Assembly (NCBI RefSeq): GCF_000571935.1
Contig: NZ_ATAX01000016.1
Location: 186,001 to 250,000, forward strand
Direction: 5' to 3'
DNA from: Ruminococcus flavefaciens 007c
GTDB lineage: Bacteria > Bacillota > Clostridia > Oscillospirales > Ruminococcaceae
DNA: 64,000 nucleotides
Shown here: positions 57,382-64,000 of the stretch, piece after piece
How positions within the stretch are numbered: the stretch's first letter is position 1
How the letters are laid out: each line of letters opens with the position of its first letter
Position numbers and translations under genes: made by a program
The notes under the pieces: model-generated
Told to the model about the DNA's origin: nothing
Seen by the model: the letters and a program-made list of their open reading frames with translations, nothing else
Databases searched by the model: none

Positions 57382-59754
57382 ATGGCTCATTCCTATAACA
57401 TTATGCGCAGAGCTGTGTCTCTGCTTATCTCTTTTACCATGATCGTTTTCTGCACTTCATTCGCTTTGTCCTCAAAGACAGCCGATGCAGCGGCAGTTCT
57501 TAATAATCCGAACGGAGCTTTTCTCAGCGAAGCCTTCAATATCGCAGGCGGCAACATTTACCATGAGCCCCGCTCTCAGTGGATAAAATTCCTTGATAAG
57601 TATACCCGTACCGACTATTATCTGGGGACGCCCTTTGACTACTGGCTTTACTCTGCTTCTCCACGGGGCGATAAATGGCAGATCGCCGACGGTTACGGCA
57701 ACAGTCTTATACAGGGCGGTGGCACCTCTGAGCTGGGAGGCATGAACAGCACGGGCTTTGTATGGCACGCCGCTGCAAAGAGCCTCTCCGAGGCTTCTGG
57801 ACTGGATATGTCAGTGACAGGTCAATGGGTGCCCATGCTGAACGGCTTCAACAATGCAGGCTTCTCAAGGCGCTGCTGGTCCGGCGGCAATAACCGCTGG
57901 TACGACTTCATAAAGCAGTACAACGTAAAGTATTATGAGTTCACTACCAAGTCCCAGATGCTCTCCAGCGGCGTCCTCACCAAGGGTGATATAATCTGGT
58001 GCGTGGACGGAGCGGTAGGCACGCTTATGAACGGTCTGAGCATACCTGCGGACAACCACCACCTCGGCATATACATGGGGGACGGCTCCTCGGACCTGTG
58101 GTGGCAGACGGGGCCTACCACCGGGGACGGTGATTTTTCACAGCAGTTCAACAGTATAAATCCCATATATGGCTGCGCTGTAAGCAATACCTACATAGTT
58201 CTTCCCTGGGACGGCGTAAGCAGCGGTCAGACCACGCCTACCATAACCAATACAACCATTCAGCAGCAGCCTGTCACTACCACTTCTGTCTCAGGCGGTG
58301 TCACATACAGTGAAAGAAGTACAAGAACGGTTACAGAAGGACTTAATAATCCCGAAGGAGTTTACTTTAACGACGGAATAAAGGCTGCAAGCGGCGGACA
58401 GACAAGCATATCCCTCAGTCAGTGGCAGAGCTTCATAAGCGAGTATACCGCCAACAGCTTTTACATAAATACTCCCTATTCCACATGGCTCTACGCTGCC
58501 TCTCCGAGAGGGGACAAATGGCAGTACCTGGAAGGCTGTATGCCCACAATCGTTAACACGGGCGGCTCGGAGACAGACGGCGGTCTGAACTGTATGGCTT
58601 TTGTATGGCACGCCCTTTCACAGGGTATATCCGTCAAAACAGGCTGTTCCATCGAATATGCAGGAACACTCGTGCCCTTCAATGACACCTTCAACACCCT
58701 GTTCACCCGCAGATCATGGGGCGGCGGCGGAGGCTGGCTGGCTTACCTGAGCTGCTATAATATCCGATACTATGAGTTTTCAACCAAGGCAGAAATGCTC
58801 AGCAGCGGTGCTCTCCGCAAGGGAGATATAATATGGTGCGTTGACGGTTACTGCGGTACAGGTCTCAACGGACTGCGTCAGCTGTCGGACAATCACCATA
58901 TCGGTATCTACACAGGCAACGGATATACCGATAAATGGTGGCAGTCAGGACCTACTCTCGGAGACAGCAATTTCTACGACCAGAAAAACAGCATAAATCC
59001 TATCTATGGCTGTTCTGACAAGAACACATATGTAGTCATACCCTTCGGAGATGAAATTGTCCGTGATATAGTCATCACCACCACCTCTTCAACCACTACT
59101 ACCACAACAACTACAACGACAACAACAACAACAACTACTACTACTACTACTACAACTACTACCACTACAACATCTGCCGCGACTACATCAACATCTGCAA
59201 CTACTGATGCTCCTCAGGAAACTACAGTCTGTCCTGTACAGCTCAATTCGGCTGCCCATGATATTATCCTCAGAAAGGGTATTGCTCCAAAGGATATAGT
59301 ATCGGCAGTTGTAAGCAACGGCAAGCCAATAGAGCCCGATAAGCTCAGTTTCGGCAGCTCGGGTGAGCCAGAACTGGAATTCGTCAGAAAGGGCAGCTCC
59401 TTTATATGCTGCGTAAGCGTATACCTCGGTGATGAACTGCTGGCGGCTCCGCAGGTCGCAGAGATACTCAAGGGCGACGTAAATATGGACGGACAGGTCA
59501 ATTCCGTTGACGCCAGCAACGTTCTCGCCTGCTATGCAAAGCTCTCGGTGGGAAAGGAATGGGGCTTTACCAGCGCTGATAATACAGGCTGCGACGGACT
59601 TATGGAACGCCTTGCTTTCCTCGCAGCGGATATAGATACAGAATCCGCCACCATGTGCAGCGAACCCGAATGTAAGATCGACAGCTCGGATGCTTCAAAG
59701 ATACTGGCTTATTATTCAACGCTTTCAGTCGGTAAAAAAGCCGAATGGGACTAA
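57382..59754 (+). CDS. Secreted dockerin protein with tandem NlpC/P60-like domains, first one lacking Cys
   Basis: This 790-residue protein has a signal peptide (~1-37). Two homologous ~235-residue cysteine-peptidase-like domains follow (~38-280 and ~323-558). Each contains SPRGDKWQ, FVWHA, GDIIWCVDG and DNHH.GIY. The second has the nucleophile (LNCMAFVWHA, Cys404). The first has Ser123 there (MNSTGFVWHA), so it is probably inactive. After a ~45-residue Thr-rich linker and a short module comes a type I dockerin (~694-790), GDVNMDGQVNSVDAS and DIDTES...KIDSSDAS, with a Cys-containing insertion in the second calcium loop. The protein is probably scaffold-borne and acts on cell walls or peptides. 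Confidence 0.85.
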   Translation: MAHSYNIMRRAVSLLISFTMIVFCTSFALSSKTADAAAVLNNPNGAFLSEAFNIAGGNIYHEPRSQWIKFLDKYTRTDYYLGTPFDYWLYSASPRGDKWQIADGYGNSLIQGGGTSELGGMNSTGFVWHAAAKSLSEASGLDMSVTGQWVPMLNGFNNAGFSRRCWSGGNNRWYDFIKQYNVKYYEFTTKSQMLSSGVLTKGDIIWCVDGAVGTLMNGLSIPADNHHLGIYMGDGSSDLWWQTGPTTGDGDFSQQFNSINPIYGCAVSNTYIVLPWDGVSSGQTTPTITNTTIQQQPVTTTSVSGGVTYSERSTRTVTEGLNNPEGVYFNDGIKAASGGQTSISLSQWQSFISEYTANSFYINTPYSTWLYAASPRGDKWQYLEGCMPTIVNTGGSETDGGLNCMAFVWHALSQGISVKTGCSIEYAGTLVPFNDTFNTLFTRRSWGGGGGWLAYLSCYNIRYYEFSTKAEMLSSGALRKGDIIWCVDGYCGTGLNGLRQLSDNHHIGIYTGNGYTDKWWQSGPTLGDSNFYDQKNSINPIYGCSDKNTYVVIPFGDEIVRDIVITTTSSTTTTTTTTTTTTTTTTTTTTTTTTTTTSAATTSTSATTDAPQETTVCPVQLNSAAHDIILRKGIAPKDIVSAVVSNGKPIEPDKLSFGSSGEPELEFVRKGSSFICCVSVYLGDELLAAPQVAEILKGDVNMDGQVNSVDASNVLACYAKLSVGKEWGFTSADNTGCDGLMERLAFLAADIDTESATMCSEPECKIDSSDASKILAYYSTLSVGKKAEWD
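59083..59200 (+). repeat. ACN trinucleotide tract encoding a poly-Thr linker
   Basis: Nearly every codon is ACT, ACC, ACA or ACG, giving ~30 consecutive Thr. Mixed codons keep the tract from being a pure microsatellite. Such linkers separate catalytic and dockerin modules and are often O-glycosylated. Confidence 0.85.
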
Positions 59755-59761
59755 AAACAAA

Positions 59762-59801
59762 ACCTCCTATGGTTTATATCATACCATAGGAGGTCTTTTT
59801 T
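59762..59801 (+). terminator. Terminator after the NlpC/P60-dockerin gene
   Basis: ACCTCCTATGGT / ACCATAGGAGGT (59762-59773 with 59783-59794), then CTTTTTTA. Confidence 0.88.
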
Positions 59802-59882
59802 ATCATTGTACGTTTTTTATGGTTTGTTTCGCATGACAAGAGGTACTTTTACATAAGGGATCAAATATCACTGTTTCTGATA

Positions 59883-62800
59883 TTACAGAAGTCTCTTCTT
59901 TCTTCTCCTTATCAGGAACGCACCTGTTCCGGCAAGAAGGATAGCAGCTCCTCCTGCAAACTTGAACCATGTCTTGCGCACCATAAGTCTTACAACATTA
60001 GTGGTAACAAGGATATTCTTATATGAATACTCTATCTCGTTATCAGCCATATCCGTAAGAACTATTCTGACATTCTGCGAACGCTTTGAATTAGGTATCT
60101 CAAATACACATTCGTCATTGTCAGGGTCTCTGTTGACATCAACCTTTTCGCCGTCAATATATACCGCAACGTCTTTAAGGCTTAAATTATCTGATACGTT
60201 GAACTGTGCAGTGTAGCTCTCACCCTTATAGGTGCTGTTTGCGTTGATATTTATAGGAACACAGAGAGGCTTTGTCTTATCTACAAAGAAGGTAAGCTCA
60301 GCCTTTTTCTTATCGGAATCACTGATATTTATATTGCCTGCTGCGTCAACGGAATGAATGGAAACAGTATACTTTGCATCGCCCTTGAAGTTCTTAGCGA
60401 AGATAGTATATTTGTACTGTGACCATGTATCGCCTCCGCCTGTATGCTCAACGATATAATCGGTATTCTCCTTGAGCTCGTGCATATCCGAATCCTTGGT
60501 AATGATGACGGTGCATTTCTCCGAATGCTTGTCCGCATTTACCTCGGTAAATATTACATCCTGCTCCTTGGAGATATACTTTCCGTCAATGAGCTTTGTA
60601 GAGTTCTCCTGAGCAAAAGTGGAACCGAATCTGTTGACAGAGAAGCGCTGTTCAGCACTTATAACATTATTTGCGTTATCCTTTGCAGTTGCTCTGAGAG
60701 TATAAATATCATCGTACTCCTGCTTTACAGGGAAATCATTAAGCTGATATTCCAGTCCATCGGAAGTATTATTGAACTTTCCGTCTACGGGAAGTCCCTT
60801 TCCGCGCTTAGCACCTTCAAGAGTGATATTTATCGTATCTTTGTTGAGGTTGGTATCCGTGAAACGGATAGTAGGTCTTACAGTACCGCTGTTAGCCTTG
60901 TCAACGTCTGCAATAACAAGCTTCGGAGGAGTAGAGTCTATACATAATGTACTGTTATAAGGTCTGAGCTCGTTGCCTGCCTTATCCTTACCTGTAACAC
61001 TGATAGTATACTCTCCGTCCCTTGCAAAGGTTATGCTGCTGAAATGATCGTCGCCGACTCTCGTCCAGCCCGATGCCTTCGGGAAACCTGCTGTACTTCC
61101 GTTATATGTACCGCTTATGCTGATAAGTGAAGCATCAAAGTTCTTTTCTGTGATCTTCAGGGTCAGAGTTGTCTTGCCGCTGTAATAATGATTATTCAGG
61201 AGAGCCTGATCGGTACTTGCAGTAATTACAGGATCTGTAAGGTCGATAGTGATCTCTTTATTTACCGTTTTTGAACTTCGGCCTGCTCTGTCCTTACAAT
61301 CAGCCTCTATCCTATATACTCCATCTCTGTCAAAATCGATCTTATCGAGATGTAAATTCGGATCGGAAGAAGTATTGCCGTCATTTTCATTGAACTCCAG
61401 CGAACGTCTTGAGCCGTTTACCTTTACCTGTACAAGATCCTTATCGAAATTGCGTTCTTTTACTCTGATATTTGCAGTTTTTGCAGTATTATAGATACCA
61501 TCATTGATATCTACAGATATTTCGGGATCATCCTTATCAATACCGAATCCGAAATAACTCTGATCGCTTTGATTTCCTGCATTATCGGTAAAATCTGCAT
61601 TTACTACATAGCCGTTGGCATTATCACTTACAGTAAATGTAGTCTGAACGCTCTTATCAATGTTATATTCTCTTTCCAGAACTTCCCAGTTATCATCTGA
61701 ATTACGTATAATATTTGATATGCGGTTTATTATACTTGCAGCAGCATTTTCAACACCCGAAAAGCTGTCTTCAGCTATTACAATGACCTTTACATCATCC
61801 TGATAGAGCTTATTTCCGTCCTTGTCCTCAAAGTTTGTGTCCGTAACATTCTTGTCGCCGTCTTTTGGATCAACAATGATTATTCTCGGAGGATTATGGG
61901 TTGCATCCTTTTCATATATAAACATATTCGTATATATGATCTCGCCGTCAACATCGACTCTGTTCCTGAGAACAAGCTTCATATAGCCCTTGAAGTTCTT
62001 ATGGAATGAAATTCTGACTCTTTCTCCATCAATATCCTTGGATATGATCGATGTGTCTGTAACAGGATTATTCGAAGAATCAAAGAGCTCAATATCAACG
62101 TTCTTTATTTTCGATGCAGCTGTACATTTTAAGACTATATCAAATGTTCCACTGTTACTGAACGCATTATATCCAAATACATCTTTCGGCACTTTTTCAG
62201 TGATATTGTATTGTATATTCTGACCATCACTTGTTGAAATGTCATTCAGCCTGGGGGCATACAGATCAACCCATGCACTGGCCTGTGTCTTATCTGAAGA
62301 ATTGCCTGCCTTATCCACAACATAGAAAGTTACATCGATCTTATTTTTGCTGTCCAGCTTGTTTTGGAAAAGAACAACTTCTTTTTCCAGTGCAGCGCCT
62401 CTGAGTACAGCTTCATACTCCTGGTCATCTGTCTGACGGAATGCAACATAAAGGTCTCCGGTCTTAAGATTATTCTCGTCAAAGCCCTCTTTAAGGCCGA
62501 GATCACTTAAGGTCAGGGTTTTATACTTATGTCTGTCATTTTCATTTATGTCATTATACTCAAAATTAAGCTCTTTTATACCGGAATCTTCCTTACCTTC
62601 ATTGTTATCTGAAGCGAAAAGATCCATCTTTATGCTGTCAAAGCCGTTATACCACTTCTCCTCGTCATCATTTGCTCCGGCTAAAGTTATACTGCTCAGA
62701 GGAACGATATTATCGACAATGATCTTTGGTCCCGCGATTTCATCTGTTACGTTTCCGGCCTTATCACTTGCAACGAACTTAAGTTCATAAGATCTGCTTT

Positions 62801-64000
62801 CATCCTGATCAAAACCGCTGATTTTATACTTGTACACATCTTCATTATCGCTTAGTTTCATTTCGCCGCTGTTTCCGCCAACAAATTCAATATTTACTTT
62901 CTCAACTCCGGAAGCATCGCCATCACTATATTTATCGGTTACTACAGCTGATACATTACTGCCGTTTTTTGCGTACAAAACATCTTTTTCATTCGTTCCG
63001 GGAGCGCATCTGAACTTCTCATCATCAATCACAGGTGCTGTTCCGTCGTACTTATAGTCCTTCAACGTAATTACATCCGATTGATTACCGGCGCTATCAA
63101 TAGCAGACAGTTTAACTCTATCGATAAAGGTGCTATTTTTATTGGCTTCAGCTGCTGATAAAATGACTTTGAACTTACCATTATCATATTCCAAAGAAGG
63201 AACAGAATTATAATCACCGGATGTTTTGAAAGAATCAGCTTCGCTTGTTAATGCATTTATTTTAGTTTTTGCTAAATCAATGTTAGCATTTATGGAATCG
63301 GTCGTTGAAATATCTGATTTATAAAAATTCTCGATCTCATTTGTTTCTGCGACCCTATAATCAGACGGCAATTCCTTTAATGCCTGCTTTACAGCCTCAT
63401 ACTTGACAGCAGCCTCCTTTTTGGCAGCCTCCATTTTCGTTGTTTTTTCTGTCAATGCCGATTTAGCATCGCTTTCTATTTTTTTAGCGGTTTCTAATGC
63501 GGCATCAGCGGATTTTAATGCGGTTCGAGCGTCATTTAATGCTTTTTCAGCTTTATCCTTATTTGTCTTAAGAGTATCCAGCCCACTTTTTCCCTCACTC
63601 TTAGCAGCTTCATATACAGCAGTAGCCTCATCGAAGGCGTTTACAGCATTTTTAACATTTTTATCAGCCAATTCATATTTTGAATTAGCAGCGGTTAAAT
63701 CAGCAACTGCATTTTTGTAAGCAGCAGAAGCGTCATTGTACGCTGATACAGCTTCAAGGTATACCTTCTCTGCCTCATAAAAATCTTTCTTAGCCGATAC
63801 ATAATCACCTGAAACGCCTTCGTACCTCATGCCGCTGGTCCAGCCGTCTAAAGGCTGATCAAATTTATAATTGCCTATTATGATGCTTTTTACATTTCCG
63901 GGCTTATTAAGAGCAGGTATGATCTTATTATAAGCTTCCTTAGCCTCGGCAGGAGCGTCTTCGGGAAGCTTGTTTTCCTCCTTGATCTCAAGCTCATAAG
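59883..64000 (-). CDS. Giant cell-surface protein with Ig-like repeats, coiled coil and C-terminal membrane anchor (5' end outside window)
   Basis: The frame stays open through the right edge, so at least 1371 residues are present and the ATG at 63830 is probably not the start. In the order of translation: a short module (IIIGNYKFDQPLDGWTSG), an Ala/Lys/Glu-rich coiled coil (~70-215 of the visible part), then eight or more Ig-like domains with recurrent DKAGN/D.AGN and KFVASDKAGN motifs. A C-terminal helix, AGGAAILLAGTGAFLIRRRKKRLL, is a membrane anchor with a basic stop-transfer tail; no LPxTG is seen. No dockerin or cohesin is visible. It is probably a wall-spanning adhesin or stalk; ligand unknown. 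Confidence 0.85.
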   Translation of the reverse strand, partial: YELEIKEENKLPEDAPAEAKEAYNKIIPALNKPGNVKSIIIGNYKFDQPLDGWTSGMRYEGVSGDYVSAKKDFYEAEKVYLEAVSAYNDASAAYKNAVADLTAANSKYELADKNVKNAVNAFDEATAVYEAAKSEGKSGLDTLKTNKDKAEKALNDARTALKSADAALETAKKIESDAKSALTEKTTKMEAAKKEAAVKYEAVKQALKELPSDYRVAETNEIENFYKSDISTTDSINANIDLAKTKINALTSEADSFKTSGDYNSVPSLEYDNGKFKVILSAAEANKNSTFIDRVKLSAIDSAGNQSDVITLKDYKYDGTAPVIDDEKFRCAPGTNEKDVLYAKNGSNVSAVVTDKYSDGDASGVEKVNIEFVGGNSGEMKLSDNEDVYKYKISGFDQDESRSYELKFVASDKAGNVTDEIAGPKIIVDNIVPLSSITLAGANDDEEKWYNGFDSIKMDLFASDNNEGKEDSGIKELNFEYNDINENDRHKYKTLTLSDLGLKEGFDENNLKTGDLYVAFRQTDDQEYEAVLRGAALEKEVVLFQNKLDSKNKIDVTFYVVDKAGNSSDKTQASAWVDLYAPRLNDISTSDGQNIQYNITEKVPKDVFGYNAFSNSGTFDIVLKCTAASKIKNVDIELFDSSNNPVTDTSIISKDIDGERVRISFHKNFKGYMKLVLRNRVDVDGEIIYTNMFIYEKDATHNPPRIIIVDPKDGDKNVTDTNFEDKDGNKLYQDDVKVIVIAEDSFSGVENAAASIINRISNIIRNSDDNWEVLEREYNIDKSVQTTFTVSDNANGYVVNADFTDNAGNQSDQSYFGFGIDKDDPEISVDINDGIYNTAKTANIRVKERNFDKDLVQVKVNGSRRSLEFNENDGNTSSDPNLHLDKIDFDRDGVYRIEADCKDRAGRSSKTVNKEITIDLTDPVITASTDQALLNNHYYSGKTTLTLKITEKNFDASLISISGTYNGSTAGFPKASGWTRVGDDHFSSITFARDGEYTISVTGKDKAGNELRPYNSTLCIDSTPPKLVIADVDKANSGTVRPTIRFTDTNLNKDTINITLEGAKRGKGLPVDGKFNNTSDGLEYQLNDFPVKQEYDDIYTLRATAKDNANNVISAEQRFSVNRFGSTFAQENSTKLIDGKYISKEQDVIFTEVNADKHSEKCTVIITKDSDMHELKENTDYIVEHTGGGDTWSQYKYTIFAKNFKGDAKYTVSIHSVDAAGNINISDSDKKKAELTFFVDKTKPLCVPININANSTYKGESYTAQFNVSDNLSLKDVAVYIDGEKVDVNRDPDNDECVFEIPNSKRSQNVRIVLTDMADNEIEYSYKNILVTTNVVRLMVRKTWFKFAGGAAILLAGTGAFLIRRRKKRLL

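Noticed and set aside
59083-59200. ACN repeat tract as a CRISPR or phase-variable microsatellite
   Set aside because: There are no spacers, and the codons are mixed, so it is a coding Thr linker and not a pure repeat prone to slippage.

Overview
The window looks like chromosomal DNA of a Gram-positive anaerobic fibre-degrading Ruminococcus, close to R. flavefaciens. The evidence is type I dockerins with the SVDAS..LA.Y signature on four secreted proteins, Thr-rich linkers, plant cell-wall enzymes (GH30, GH43, CE1), a cotJABC spore-coat operon, a clostridial-type ThiC, strong AGGAGG ribosome sites and many TTGACA-17-TATAAT promoters. Species and strain cannot be fixed from the sequence alone. 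No rRNA, tRNA, CRISPR array or intact insertion sequence was recognised.

Layout. 1-300 (minus): the first codons of a serine recombinase run off the left edge behind a small ORF, so the edge probably touches an integrative element. 0.5-3.3 kb: a membrane GGDEF protein and an EAL protein, a cyclic-di-GMP make/break pair. 3.4-5.3 kb: a UDP-glucose dehydrogenase fused to an N-terminal XRE DNA-binding domain, with two TGTCA...TGACA dyads around its promoter. 5.3-7.9 kb: a PgeF-like protein, an MBL-fold hydrolase and a LytTR/DUF3021 regulatory pair. Just downstream, three 21-bp direct repeats precede a promoter for a short terminated transcript. 8.3-13.6 kb: a dockerin protein with prenyltransferase-like repeats and a transglutaminase-fold exoprotein. 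13.7-17.0 kb (minus): response regulator, ABC ATPase, permease and histidine kinase, with four GTTAAG repeats at the transporter promoter. 17.2-19.2 kb: two secreted peptidoglycan hydrolases sharing a 60-residue C-terminal repeat. 19.4-20.5 kb (minus): cotJABC.

20.6-27.5 kb: a GNAT/YcxB fusion, a small export protein, two tandem lipoprotein penicillin-binding proteins, thrH, nadE and a cytoplasmic leucine-rich-repeat protein. 27.7-31.2 kb (minus): a MacB-like ABC exporter. 31.4-34.0 kb: secreted GH30-CBM32-CBM32-dockerin. 34.1-37.0 kb: TraX-like protein, flavin reductase with two rubredoxin domains, and DUF3592 proteins around a decayed duplication of the flavin-reductase 5' end. 37.0-39.4 kb: TPP riboswitch, thiD, thiC. 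39.5-40.0 kb: a DUF3592-like gene broken by one stop codon. 40.4-44.6 kb: flavin oxidoreductase, GtrA-like and polytopic membrane protein, probably for surface glycan assembly. 44.6-45.5 kb: TetR regulator divergent from a DUF1858 protein. 45.5-50.8 kb (minus): M13 peptidase lipoprotein plus ABC exporter. 51.0-53.8 kb: an anion permease and a MATE exporter. 53.8-64 kb: GH43-CBM22-dockerin-CE1, a dockerin protein with two NlpC/P60-like domains (one apparently dead), and a giant cell-surface protein that runs off the right edge.

The common theme is the cell surface: cellulosomal enzymes for arabinoxylan or galactan side chains, cell-wall hydrolases and PBPs, and several regulated exporters. The most notable novelties are the XRE-UGDH fusion with nearby dyads, the LytTR-box-driven short RNA, and the cellulosomal peptidase with an active and an inactive catalytic domain.
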